Source: an uncultured Clostridia bacterium (GTDB lineage Bacteria > Bacillota > Clostridia > UMGS1810). From it: DNA of 64,000 nt. The notes below the pieces were generated by a model. That model was given only the letters and a program-made list of their open reading frames with translations, made no database searches and had not been told where the DNA came from. The translations under genes and the position numbers were made by a program. Below are positions 8,767 to 17,206 of the stretch, piece by piece (positions within the stretch are counted from its first letter, which is position 1; every line of letters starts with the position of its first letter). The stretch is taken from NCBI GenBank assembly GCA_934463165.1, contig CAKSJG010000001.1:248001-312000 (forward strand), given 5' to 3'.

Positions 8767-9759
8767 TTATACAAAAATAAAGTCTTTTTTGCAAAATTCC
8801 GTTATTAATTCAATACACGCTTCTATATCTCTTTTATCTGCGGTTTCACAAGGAGTGTGAACGTATCTGAGCGGAACAGACACAACTGCCGCTGCAAAAC
8901 CGCCTTTAAGTGTTTGCATACTGCCGGCATCGGTTCCTCCGGACGACATTACTTCGAACTGATAGCTTATGTTATGTTCTTTTGCACAGCGCACAATAGC
9001 ATTTCTCAAGCCTGAATGAGTTATGACAGACTTATCCATAATCTTTATTGCAGGTCCGCCTCCGAGTTTGACCGATCCCTTTTTGCTGCCCGATATATCG
9101 TTCGATGTGGTAACGTCTATACATATGATTATATCCGGATTTATATTATATGCCGCACACATTGCATTTTTATTACACAATTCCGACTGTGAAGTAAACG
9201 CAAAATAAAGATCCTGCTTTGAATCACTGATTTTCTTTATCGCTTCAATCATAACATACGTTCCGATTCTGTTATCCAAAGCCTTTGAAGTTACGGTTGT
9301 TCTCTGCACGGTGAATTTTCCGTAAACCGCACATGCATCTCCCGGTTTTACAGCTTCAGAGGCTTCATTATACGATGATGCGCCTATGTCAATATACATA
9401 TTATCCGTATTTATATCATCAAGTGATTTTATTTCCGAATTCTCAATGACAGACCCGTATAACCCGTTTTGAAATATAACACGGTGATTCAGACATACAA
9501 TCGGTTCAACCCTGCCGAGCGGCGAAAAGCACAATGTTCCGTTATCGTTTATTTTAGTGATTACAAGTCCGACTTCATCGGCATGTGCACAAATAAGTAT
9601 TTTCTTTCCGTCACCGTTTTTATGTGCAATAAAATTGCCTGCGGCATCAGTGTGTATATCATCAACATCGGGGTTAATTTCCTGCTTTATGATTTTAAAA
9701 ACTGCATCTTCACTGCCGGATACACCGACCGTTTGCGTTAACTTTTCAAGTAATCTCAT
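8767..9759 (-). CDS. M42-family peptidase, copy 3 (general-base Glu missing)
   Basis: A 330-residue member of the M42/TET aminopeptidase family (dodecameric, di-metal). It keeps the first metal His59/Asp61 (AHADE), the bridging Asp162 (ALDNRIG), a downstream metal Asp (CIDVT) and the C-terminal metal His (YVHTP). The usual Gln-Glu-Glu-Val-Gly is replaced by Gln-Ser-Glu-Leu-Cys, so the general-base glutamate has become Ser192 while the metal-ligand Glu193 stays. Hydrolysis should be strongly reduced. The ATG at 9759 is chosen because AGGAGG sits six bases upstream; an ATG at 9765 overlaps that site. It is the last of three tandem copies, 15 bases after copy 2 and upstream of iorA. Confidence 0.9.
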   Translation of the reverse strand: MRLLEKLTQTVGVSGSEDAVFKIIKQEINPDVDDIHTDAAGNFIAHKNGDGKKILICAHADEVGLVITKINDNGTLCFSPLGRVEPIVCLNHRVIFQNGLYGSVIENSEIKSLDDINTDNMYIDIGASSYNEASEAVKPGDACAVYGKFTVQRTTVTSKALDNRIGTYVMIEAIKKISDSKQDLYFAFTSQSELCNKNAMCAAYNINPDIIICIDVTTSNDISGSKKGSVKLGGGPAIKIMDKSVITHSGLRNAIVRCAKEHNISYQFEVMSSGGTDAGSMQTLKGGFAAAVVSVPLRYVHTPCETADKRDIEACIELITEFCKKDFIFV

Positions 9760-9774
9760 TTCCATCCTCCTGTG

Positions 9775-10794
9775 CTAACAGCTAAAATCCGAAATATTAC
9801 TTACCGCGGCACCAGCCAATCTGCGTATGCAAACACAATCACCGATCTCTGCCACGGAATACGGTGTATGAATATGCCTGCACGGCAGAGATATTCTGCA
9901 AACTCTGCATCCTGAGGATCCGTATTGTAATTCAGACGATCCGTTTTCGGTTTTATCAATTATATTATATTGAATCTGAATTGCGGAATCATCCGCAATT
10001 TTCTGTATAAATCCGATAATATCCCTGTCATAGGACGCTGTCTTGCTGTAGTAAGATATCACCGGTCCTTTTCCTAAAAATATTGTTTCTTTGTTTGATA
10101 CCGCATTCGGATAATCATCAGACTCAACTGCATCAAAAACAAAAGAAATATCCGGTTTTGTTTTTTCGGATAAAATTTTTAGGCCCCTCATTCCTACTTC
10201 TTCCTGAACGGTAAAGCAAAAATAAATATTTTCATCATATGATCCCTGCAGTAATTTCATTATAATATCACAGCCGATTCTGCTTGAAACAGCTTTTGCC
10301 TTAAATTTAGTATTACCTAATTTAATATAATCGGATTTAAATGCTATATAATCGCCCTTGCGTACGGATTTTAATGCCTCATCCTTTGATTTCGCTCCGA
10401 TATCTATATACATATCACTTACCGGAACATTCTTTTTTCGCTCGTCGTCAGTCTGAAGATGAACTGCCTTTATTCCTATTATGCCGGAAACATTATCCTT
10501 GCCTATAACAACATGTTTGGCAAGTAATATTTTTTCGTTAACGATTCCGACAGTTGAAAATTTAATGTAACCGTTATCTGTAATATCGGTTACTATTAAT
10601 CCGCACTCATCCATATGTGCAAAAACGGCAATTTTCAACCCTGAAGGCTTTTTCCCACGCTTGAAGATAATAAGATTTCCCATGGAATCCTTAATTACAT
10701 CGTCCGATACCGCGGATATCTGCGACAGTATAAAATTGCAAACATTGGTTTCATTTCCGGATACTCCGTTTAATTCCGTTAATATTTTCAGCAC
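9775..10794 (-). CDS. M42-family peptidase, copy 2 (bridging Asp missing)
   Basis: A 339-residue M42/TET-type peptidase. His60/Asp62 (AHMDE), the Glu198-Glu199 pair (VQEEVG) and the C-terminal His (HIHTP) are present. The family motif Leu-Asp-Asp/Asn-Arg reads Val-Ser-Ser-Arg here, so the metal-bridging aspartate is Ser170. Without this ligand the di-metal site should be impaired. The GTG start overlaps the end of copy 1 by 7 bases and has a GGAGG site, so translation is coupled. It may be a regulatory or structural partner in a mixed TET particle, or a metal-poor enzyme with another role. Confidence 0.9.
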   Translation of the reverse strand: MLKILTELNGVSGNETNVCNFILSQISAVSDDVIKDSMGNLIIFKRGKKPSGLKIAVFAHMDECGLIVTDITDNGYIKFSTVGIVNEKILLAKHVVIGKDNVSGIIGIKAVHLQTDDERKKNVPVSDMYIDIGAKSKDEALKSVRKGDYIAFKSDYIKLGNTKFKAKAVSSRIGCDIIMKLLQGSYDENIYFCFTVQEEVGMRGLKILSEKTKPDISFVFDAVESDDYPNAVSNKETIFLGKGPVISYYSKTASYDRDIIGFIQKIADDSAIQIQYNIIDKTENGSSELQYGSSGCRVCRISLPCRHIHTPYSVAEIGDCVCIRRLAGAAVSNISDFSC

Positions 10795-11804
10795 AATATG
10801 TCCTCCGTTCTTTCAAATGACTTTAAAAAATCACATATAGCTTCAGATGTTTGACTGCAATCGGACATCATGGCTGTTTCAATTGGAGTATGCATGTATT
10901 TTATGGGAAGTGACAACAATATCGTTGGAATACCTTCACGCGCCGTTTGAATTGACCATGCATCGGTGCCCGTATCACCGGGTTCAACCTCAATTTCATA
11001 GTTTATTTTGTTTTTTTCCATAACTTCAATAAATTTTGATGTCAGAATAGAATGTAGGTTAGGTCCTTTGCATATTACCGGACCGCAGCCGCATTTAAAA
11101 GTGCCGTTTTTCTCATCAGGTGTTGACGCATGGGTTACATCAACTGCTATAGCCAAATCGGGATTTACCGTATATGCAGCCGTAAGAGAGCCTCTGAGCC
11201 CGACTTCCTCCTGAACACATGCACAAAGATAGAGATCATAACCGAGATCCGCATCTTTCAGTTTTTCGATACAATCAAGCAAAATTGCAACACATGCTCT
11301 GTCGTCAAGGCACTTTGACGAAATATATCCGTCTTGTAAATCGGTAAAACTCGGTACAAGCGATATCGGAGATCCTATATCTACAATCTCACTTACCTCT
11401 TCCTTATTTAAACCTATATCTACATACAATAAATCGAAAGTCGGTGTTTCCGATTGTTTTTCACCGGAAAAAACAATCCCCTTGCAGTCGGTTTTGCCGT
11501 GTACCGTAACTTCCGAACCAGGAAGAATTCTCGAATCAATACCTCCTACAGGATCAGTCAATAAATATCCGTTTTCGTCTATATACCTGACCATAAGTCC
11601 TATTTCATCGATATGTGCTTCAATCATAACACTTCCGAAACCTGATTTGGATTTTTTACATGCAATAAAATTACCCATTGTATCGATAAAGCAATCATCA
11701 AAAATATGCGAATAATTATCAATCAGATACTGTGATACATTGCTTTCAAATCCGGATATACCCGAAAGCAATGAAAGTTTTTTTATACTCTCTTTCAAGT
11801 TCAT
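10788..11804 (-). CDS. M42-family aminopeptidase, copy 1 (complete active site)
   Basis: A 338-residue M42/TET-type aminopeptidase, expected to trim peptides in the cytoplasm. All catalytic positions are intact: His64 and Asp66 (AHIDEIG), bridging Asp167 (CLDDR), general base Glu199 with metal ligand Glu200 (VQEEVGLRG), Asp222 (AVDVTH) and His305 (YMHTP). It is the first of three adjacent M42 genes and follows murD by 8 bases. Sequence alone does not give the exact specificity (leucyl, glutamyl or lysyl aminopeptidase). Confidence 0.94.
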   Translation of the reverse strand: MNLKESIKKLSLLSGISGFESNVSQYLIDNYSHIFDDCFIDTMGNFIACKKSKSGFGSVMIEAHIDEIGLMVRYIDENGYLLTDPVGGIDSRILPGSEVTVHGKTDCKGIVFSGEKQSETPTFDLLYVDIGLNKEEVSEIVDIGSPISLVPSFTDLQDGYISSKCLDDRACVAILLDCIEKLKDADLGYDLYLCACVQEEVGLRGSLTAAYTVNPDLAIAVDVTHASTPDEKNGTFKCGCGPVICKGPNLHSILTSKFIEVMEKNKINYEIEVEPGDTGTDAWSIQTAREGIPTILLSLPIKYMHTPIETAMMSDCSQTSEAICDFLKSFERTEDILC

Positions 11805-11812
11805 AAAATTAT

Positions 11813-13228
11813 TTACTTTAATTCTTTAACAACAGATTTAAAGTGTTTTCCTCTCTCTTCAAAATTTTTATACATATCAAAGCTTGCACAAGCGGGTGAA
11901 AATATAACCGATACTTCCTGCTTATCATCGTCCTTAAGTCCTTTTGCAAGCGCATAAGCGGTTTTTACGGCACTTTCCATATCCTTAACCGTTACCGCAG
12001 GATATTTTGCCTTAATGCCTGCCGATTTTAAAATAGCGTTTTCTATTTTTTTGGCGGTTGCTCCCATTAAGACAACACAATTTACCTTTTCGACTATTTT
12101 ATCGGCAAGCTTTTCAAATGACAAATGTTTGTCATATCCGCCGGCTATAAGAACCATTTTTCCCACAGGCTGTGCTTCAAGTCCGGCTATGGTGCGTGTG
12201 GGGGAAGAACCGATAGAATCGTTATAAAATGATATCTCATCAATTTTTCTTACAAATTCCATTCTGTGCTCAACACCGCCGAAATTTCTTGCAACATATT
12301 TAATGTCAACATCTTTAACAAACGGTCCCACAGCGCATATTGCTGCCAAATAATTTTCAACATTGTGCATGCCCTTTATTTTTATATCACTTATATGAAG
12401 AATTTGTTTTCCTTTATAGTAAACATCATTGTCTTTAAAATAAGCTCCGTTTGTTTCTTTTTGTCTGCTGAACATTTCTGCTTCAAACTTATATTCATTT
12501 TCAATCGACGCGGTAATTTTATTATCGGCGTTTAAAATAAGTCTGCAATTGTCACTCTTTTGAAATTTATAAATATTCTTTTTTGCCTCGGTATATTCTT
12601 CCATATCGGAATGATAATCAAGATGATTGGGTGTTATGTTGGTAATAACGGCAACAGACGGTGATACATGCATCGATTGAAGCTGAAAACTTGAAAGTTC
12701 CAAAACGACAATGTCATCACTGTTAATTGTGTCGATTTTATCAAGAAGCGGTTTACCGATGTTACCGCCAACATGAACTTTATATCCTCCGCGTTTAAGC
12801 ATTTCGGATATAAGAGTGGTTGTTGTTGTTTTTCCGTCGCTTCCAGTGACACCTATAATTTTACACGGACACAACTTAACAAAAATTTCTATTTCACTTG
12901 TGACTTTTATTCCGTTTGATATTGCTTTTTGAATTTGAGGTGTCAATATTTTTATACCCGGAGACTTTATAATCATTTTATAATCTTCTAAATAATCAAG
13001 ATAATCATTACCCAAGACAAGCTTACTGCAGTATTTTTTGAGCAGTTCCAAAACGCTTTTGTCAAAATCTTCCTCGTATCTTTTATCGCATCCGCAAATA
13101 TTTGCCCCGCACTCCGACAAAAATTTTATGGCCGGAACATTGCTGATACCCAGTCCCAAAACCGCAATATCCATACCTTTTATCATATTTTTAAACAATT
13201 CACTTTTTTCGTTAAAAATTGTTCTCAC
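11813..13228 (-). CDS. murD: UDP-N-acetylmuramoylalanine--D-glutamate ligase
   Basis: Adds D-glutamate to UDP-MurNAc-L-Ala in cytoplasmic peptidoglycan precursor synthesis. The 471 residues fit MurD. The N-terminal Rossmann domain has VLGLGISN, the ATP loop is GVTGSDGKTTT, and NITPNHLDYHSDME and GGVEHRMEFV are standard mur-ligase segments. The GTG start at 13228 has AAAGG directly against it, so a slightly later start (ATG before MIKGMD) is possible. It stands alone, not in a dcw cluster, and heads the string with the M42 peptidases. Confidence 0.95.
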   Translation of the reverse strand: MRTIFNEKSELFKNMIKGMDIAVLGLGISNVPAIKFLSECGANICGCDKRYEEDFDKSVLELLKKYCSKLVLGNDYLDYLEDYKMIIKSPGIKILTPQIQKAISNGIKVTSEIEIFVKLCPCKIIGVTGSDGKTTTTTLISEMLKRGGYKVHVGGNIGKPLLDKIDTINSDDIVVLELSSFQLQSMHVSPSVAVITNITPNHLDYHSDMEEYTEAKKNIYKFQKSDNCRLILNADNKITASIENEYKFEAEMFSRQKETNGAYFKDNDVYYKGKQILHISDIKIKGMHNVENYLAAICAVGPFVKDVDIKYVARNFGGVEHRMEFVRKIDEISFYNDSIGSSPTRTIAGLEAQPVGKMVLIAGGYDKHLSFEKLADKIVEKVNCVVLMGATAKKIENAILKSAGIKAKYPAVTVKDMESAVKTAYALAKGLKDDDKQEVSVIFSPACASFDMYKNFEERGKHFKSVVKELK

Positions 13229-13265
13229 CCTTTCTGACTACACTTTTTTTAATCTATGTAACATA

Positions 13266-13296
13266 AAAAGCCAAACAAGTATGTTTGGCTTTTTCA
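13266..13296 (-). terminator. Rho-independent terminator of the 6S-like RNA
   Basis: Read on the minus strand, AAAAAGCCAAACA pairs with TGTTTGGCTTTTT around a short loop, ending in a T run. It lies directly after the structured RNA and before murD. Confidence 0.8.
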
Positions 13297-13486
13297 TGCA
13301 ATTAATACCCCGCCGAGCCGTTACTCCGGACATATTTTTAACCTGCTATGCAGGTGGACTCCGCCTGATCGCTTAAATGTTTCCGTGTACATGCACGGTC
13401 TACAGCCACGGTCAGAGATTAGGATTCCGTATTAAAACTATCGGTTAAAATAAAATCCTATTTCTCGCACACGGCAGGGATGGCAA
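13297..13486 (-). ncRNA. ssrS: Probable 6S RNA
   Basis: A roughly 190-nt non-coding unit with its own promoter and terminator. The two ends pair as a closing stem: the 5' end (minus strand) AATTGCCATCCCTGCCG against the 3' end CGGCGGGGTATTAATT. The CCCTGCCGTGTGCGAG start resembles Firmicute 6S RNAs. Internal hairpins are visible (AGGATT/AATCCT, CCGTG/CACGG as an apical stem, ACCTGC/GCAGGT as a small side hairpin), separated by unpaired AT-rich sequence. This fits the long rod with a central bubble by which 6S RNA mimics an open promoter and sequesters sigma-A RNA polymerase. The assignment is by shape and partial motif only. Confidence 0.6.
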
Positions 13487-13490
13487 TTAC

Positions 13491-13519
13491 ATAATAACAC
13501 ATAATCGAATAAAAATCAA
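13491..13519 (-). promoter_or_regulatory. Sigma-A promoter of the 6S-like RNA
   Basis: On the minus strand TTGATT (-35), a 17-base spacer and TATTAT (-10) are followed about 7 bases later by the first bases of the closing stem. The spacing puts the transcription start at the predicted RNA 5' end. Confidence 0.65.
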
Positions 13520-13528
13520 CAAAAACTT

Positions 13529-13813
13529 TTATTCATCAACAATGTCATATTCCTCTCCACACCTGTTTTTGAACATATCGAAAGCTGCGTTTAATTCATT
13601 TTCATCTTCAATATAAACAAATATATCTTCTCCGGATGATTCACTTTCTATACGCATTATATACACTTCGGATTCTTCACTTTCACCCTCAATGTCTTCC
13701 GGTGTTGCAAGAGCAACATACTTCTTGTCATCAATTTCAAACGAATCAACAATTTCCAGTTCAATTTCATTATCATTGTCATCATAAAAAGTCAATACAT
13801 TATTTTCTTCCAT
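13529..13813 (-). CDS. DUF1292 family protein
   Basis: A 94-residue very acidic protein rich in Glu, Asp and Ser, matching DUF1292 (YrzB type). The N-terminus (ENNVLTFYDDNDNEIELEIVDSFEIDDK) and the YVALATPED segment are typical. Function is unknown. It overlaps the end of ruvX by 14 bases, the usual Firmicute gene order ruvX-DUF1292, and the 6S-like RNA follows. Confidence 0.85.
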   Translation of the reverse strand: MEENNVLTFYDDNDNEIELEIVDSFEIDDKKYVALATPEDIEGESEESEVYIMRIESESSGEDIFVYIEDENELNAAFDMFKNRCGEEYDIVDE

Positions 13814-14243
13814 CGTCAGTCTCCTTCACATTTTTATTTGCATCAATATAGCTTTGAAGTATTATTTCGGCAGCAAGCGTATCTATAACATTTTTTCTTG
13901 CTTTGCCGCGCGTATTTGTAAAATTCAAATAATTTGCCGCTTCAACGGTTGTCAAACGTTCATCCCAAAAAATAATTTCTACGTCCGGCAGTGCCTTTTG
14001 AAGATCATCTGCAAACTCCTTTGTAATATCGGCTCTGAACCCCAGTGTGCCGTCCATGTTTTTCGGAAGGCCGATAACCACTTTACCGACACCGTTATCA
14101 TTTATAATACTTACAATACTCTCAAGCATCTTGGGATAAAACTTATTCGGAACGGTTTTAAAACCATGTGCCGAAATACCGAGAATATCACTAAGCGCCG
14201 TTCCGACGCGCGAATCCCCGTAATCCACCGACAATATTTTCAT
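13800..14243 (-). CDS. ruvX: Holliday junction resolvase-like YqgF nuclease
   Basis: A 147-residue RNase H-fold protein of the YqgF/RuvX family, linked to 16S rRNA 5' processing and Holliday junction resolution. Motifs are SVDYGDSRVGTA at the start (first catalytic Asp), VVIGLPKNMDGT in the middle and FWDERLTTVEA near 95-105. Length is normal. It overlaps the DUF1292 gene downstream. Confidence 0.95.
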   Translation of the reverse strand: MKILSVDYGDSRVGTALSDILGISAHGFKTVPNKFYPKMLESIVSIINDNGVGKVVIGLPKNMDGTLGFRADITKEFADDLQKALPDVEIIFWDERLTTVEAANYLNFTNTRGKARKNVIDTLAAEIILQSYIDANKNVKETDDGRK

Positions 14244-14323
14244 TTGAATACCTCAATACAATTTTATAATACATATATATTACCACATTCTTCGTAATAT
14301 TTCAACAATTTTATGAATCTTTT

Positions 14324-14668
14324 TTAAAATAAATTTCCGACGGTAAGATTTATGCTGTTTTTCAGGTCTTTTGTTATTTCTTTTGAACGTTTAACGTTCA
14401 GTATCTTTTTACCGTAATCTTCATCGGAGTTTTTCAGTTCAAAAAGCTCCTTTTCAAGTTCATCAAAATAATTATGGTTAACAAATACATATATTTTTTG
14501 CTTGCGTTCATCCCACAAGTTGTATATCTTATCGGCATTGCTTCCGTCATAATTATCAAGCGAAGCAGACAGATCATCGCAAAAACCGTTTACGGAATAT
14601 CTCTCGGATACAACAATACCGAAACAAATAATTGTAATTAAAATAATTATTATCCATGTTCGCATCAT
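14324..14668 (-). CDS. DUF4363 family membrane-anchored protein
   Basis: A 114-residue protein with one N-terminal membrane helix (about residues 4-20) and a mostly helical external region, as in DUF4363 proteins of Clostridia. Function is unknown. Its ATG overlaps the TGA of the DUF421 gene (ATGA), a pairing often seen for these two families, so they probably act together in the envelope. Confidence 0.75.
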   Translation of the reverse strand: MMRTWIIIILITIICFGIVVSERYSVNGFCDDLSASLDNYDGSNADKIYNLWDERKQKIYVFVNHNYFDELEKELFELKNSDEDYGKKILNVKRSKEITKDLKNSINLTVGNLF

Positions 14669-15300
14669 AAAACATCCTTTTCATTTTTCATTAAACAATA
14701 TATATTTTTGTCACTGTTTACCGAAAGCAAAAATATATCTTTCAAATTTCTTTTGCCTATAAACCGCCGAAGCATTTTTTCGTCAAACGGAGATGAACTG
14801 AGCACGTTGTTTTGAATTACCCCGTCGCAAACCAAAACATAGGCGCATTTATTAAGAGTATCATTTGTAACAACAGAAATTTTACCGTTCGTCTCCAAAA
14901 CTGCATTATATACCGTAGATATATCATTGATATTAAGCATTCTGAGTTCTTCAAGCAAATCAGAAATACTGTAGCGTGCTTTTCTCATTTCCGATTGGTT
15001 GATTATCCCGTGTTCTATAATAAAAACCGGACGTCCTGTTATTGCAACCCTAAGCGATTGCGATTTCATGCATATATATGAAACAAATGTTTCGGTAACA
15101 ACAAGTGTAAGCATCGGAACAATACCGTACAAAAGCGGAATTGTTCCCTCGCTCATGGGAACGGTTGCAAGATCGGAAATCATGATGGCAACAACAAGTT
15201 CGGAAGGCTGCAGCTCCCCTATTTGCCTTTTGCCCATAAGCCTGATTGATATAGCAACCAATGCATATAAAATAATCGTTCTTGTTAAAGATATAAGCAT
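14665..15300 (-). CDS. DUF421 / YetF-family membrane protein
   Basis: A 211-residue protein with three N-terminal hydrophobic segments (to about residue 80), including KRQIGELQPSELVVAIMISDLATVPM, the hallmark of the YetF/DUF421 family. A soluble C-terminal domain with ARYSISDLLEELR follows. YetF-type proteins in Bacillus are associated with spores, but the molecular function is not established. It is translationally coupled to the DUF4363 gene. Confidence 0.88.
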   Translation of the reverse strand: MLISLTRTIILYALVAISIRLMGKRQIGELQPSELVVAIMISDLATVPMSEGTIPLLYGIVPMLTLVVTETFVSYICMKSQSLRVAITGRPVFIIEHGIINQSEMRKARYSISDLLEELRMLNINDISTVYNAVLETNGKISVVTNDTLNKCAYVLVCDGVIQNNVLSSSPFDEKMLRRFIGKRNLKDIFLLSVNSDKNIYCLMKNEKDVL

Positions 15301-15348
15301 TAATTACGTCACCTTTAAATTAATTTTGGATTTTTATTTTATTATGCC

Positions 15349-15377
15349 TTTACATATTTCGTTTTATGTGTTAAAAT
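15349..15377 (+). promoter_or_regulatory. Sigma-A promoter of the pncB-rnf operon
   Basis: TTTACA (-35), a 17-base spacer and TAAAAT (-10) lie about 25 bases before the GGGGTGA ribosome site of the first gene. Confidence 0.6.
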
Positions 15378-15408
15378 ATATATTAATCATAAATATGGGG
15401 TGATTATT

Positions 15409-15681
15409 TTGGTAAAAAAGAAAGAACAGACAGCTCTTATATATAAAGGCCGTCCGCTTGTAAAAAGAGGAAATACCATTATATACGGAGACATAAATGA
15501 CAAGTTTTATATTCACATAAGCGTGTTGGAAACTCAAAATGCTGATGATCTTGAGCTTGCAACCGATGTAATTGTATCACTTATGGAAAATGGTAAAATT
15601 GTCAAAAAAGCAGAACGCGAAGGAATATACCGCGCTCTCGACATTGGTGCGTTTTGGCTTGAAGACGCATTTGCAAATTGA
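15409..15681 (+). CDS. Small conserved-looking protein of unknown function
   Basis: About 90 residues and soluble, with a basic N-terminus (VKKKEQTALIYKGRPL) and an alpha-helical C-terminus ending in GAFWLEDAFAN. I do not recognise a family. The TTG at 15409 is preferred because GGGGTGA lies six bases upstream; the GTG at 15400 would overlap that site. It is the first gene after a good promoter and lies 65 bases before pncB. This suggests a link to NAD or Rnf metabolism, but that rests on position alone. Confidence 0.7.
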   Translation: MVKKKEQTALIYKGRPLVKRGNTIIYGDINDKFYIHISVLETQNADDLELATDVIVSLMENGKIVKKAEREGIYRALDIGAFWLEDAFAN

Positions 15682-15746
15682 TTTTTGCGCTTTAATCTGC
15701 GAGGCTGCCGCCTCGCTTATTTAATATTAAACAGGAGGCTTTTTCA

Positions 15747-17186
15747 GTGATTACCGGAATGAATATGACAATGCTCACGGATTTTTATGAAATAACCATG
15801 TCTAACGGTTATTTTGAGCACGGAATGAAAGACAAAATTGCATGCTTTGATATGTTTTTCAGAAAGGTACCCGACAACGGCGGATATGCAATAATAATGG
15901 GTATCGAGCAATTGATCGACTATATAGAAAACCTTAAGTTTTCGGATGCCGATATTGAATATTTGCGCGGCAGAAACATTTTCAGCGAAGAATTTTTAAA
16001 ATACTTGAAAAATTTCAAGTTTACATCGGATGTATGGGCAATAGAAGAAGGTACGCCGATATTTCCGCATGAACCGATTGTTAAGGTTATCGGACCGGCT
16101 ATTGAAGTCCAATTTGTGGAAACGATGGTTTTGCTTACAATTAACCATCAGAGCCTGATCGGAACAAAAACAAACAGAATAGTAAGAGCAGCAAAGGGCA
16201 GACCCGTAATGGAATTCGGTTCAAGAAGAGCTCAGGGAGCAAGCGGCGCCATAGACGGTGCAAGGGCTGCATATATTGCCGGATGCAGCGGAACCGCATG
16301 CACAATATCCGATGTTTTGTATAAAACGCCAGCTCTCGGAACCATGGCTCACAGTTGGATTCAAATGTTTCCGACTGAATATGACGCATTTAAAGCATAT
16401 GCAGAAACGTATCCCGATAATTGCGTATTGCTTATCGATACATACAATGTTTTAAAATCCGGCTTGCCGAATGCAATAAAAGTATTCAAAGAATTCCTGA
16501 TTCCGAACGGATATTCGGGCGGAGGAGTAAGAATTGACAGCGGAGACATAACATATCTTACAAAAAAAGTAAGAGAACGTCTGGATGACGAAGGATTGCA
16601 AAATATCAAAATTGTTGTAAGCAATTCATTGGATGAATACATTATCCGAGATTTACTTACACAGGGAGCAGAAATAGATTCATTCGGAGTCGGCGAAAGA
16701 CTTATTACATCCAAATCCGAGCCTGTTTTCGGCGGTGTATACAAACTTGCTTCCGTTTTTGAAAACGGCGTTGAAATACCGAAAATCAAGCTTTCGGAGA
16801 ATGTTGAAAAAATTACAACCCCGTGCAGCAAGCGCGTAGTAAGATTTTATTCCAAAGAATCGGACAAGGCAATTGCCGATGTATTGATGCTTGCGGATGA
16901 GCCTCTTCCGGACGGAAGCGACTACGAAATATTTGATCCTCAGCATACATGGAAAAGGAAAACAGTTACAAATTATTATGTAAAAGACCTTTTGGTGCCT
17001 ATATTTAAGGGCGGAAAATGCGTGTATACATCACCTGATATAAATTCGCTGCGTGAATATTGCAAAAAGCAGGTTGATACCCTTTGGGACGAGGTTAAAA
17101 GATTTGAAAATCCGCATGACTACTATGTCGACTTGTCGCCAAAGCTCTGGAAAATAAAAAACAGATTACTTAACGAACATAAATAA
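15747..17186 (+). CDS. pncB: Nicotinate phosphoribosyltransferase
   Basis: Makes nicotinate mononucleotide from nicotinate and PRPP in NAD salvage. The 479 residues match the Firmicute type. Visible features are the start MNMTMLTDFYEITMSNGYF, the MEFGSRRAQG motif with the substrate-binding Arg pair, GTMAHSWIQMF with the conserved catalytic His, and GGVRIDSGD in the phosphate-binding region. The start is GTG with AGGAGG eight bases upstream. rnfC begins 20 bases after the stop without a terminator, so pncB and the Rnf genes are likely on one transcript. Confidence 0.96.
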   Translation: MITGMNMTMLTDFYEITMSNGYFEHGMKDKIACFDMFFRKVPDNGGYAIIMGIEQLIDYIENLKFSDADIEYLRGRNIFSEEFLKYLKNFKFTSDVWAIEEGTPIFPHEPIVKVIGPAIEVQFVETMVLLTINHQSLIGTKTNRIVRAAKGRPVMEFGSRRAQGASGAIDGARAAYIAGCSGTACTISDVLYKTPALGTMAHSWIQMFPTEYDAFKAYAETYPDNCVLLIDTYNVLKSGLPNAIKVFKEFLIPNGYSGGGVRIDSGDITYLTKKVRERLDDEGLQNIKIVVSNSLDEYIIRDLLTQGAEIDSFGVGERLITSKSEPVFGGVYKLASVFENGVEIPKIKLSENVEKITTPCSKRVVRFYSKESDKAIADVLMLADEPLPDGSDYEIFDPQHTWKRKTVTNYYVKDLLVPIFKGGKCVYTSPDINSLREYCKKQVDTLWDEVKRFENPHDYYVDLSPKLWKIKNRLLNEHK

Positions 17187-17206
17187 TCTGCAAAGGAGGA
17201 TATACA

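Noticed and set aside
8767..9759. Reading the M42 substitutions as sequencing errors
   Set aside because: Each loss needs a clean codon change without a frameshift, at different sites in the two copies, and the neighbouring residues have also changed (QSELC, VSSR).
16361..16831. 156-codon open frame antisense to pncB
   Set aside because: It is a shadow of the conserved pncB coding sequence, with a low-complexity translation and no start signals.
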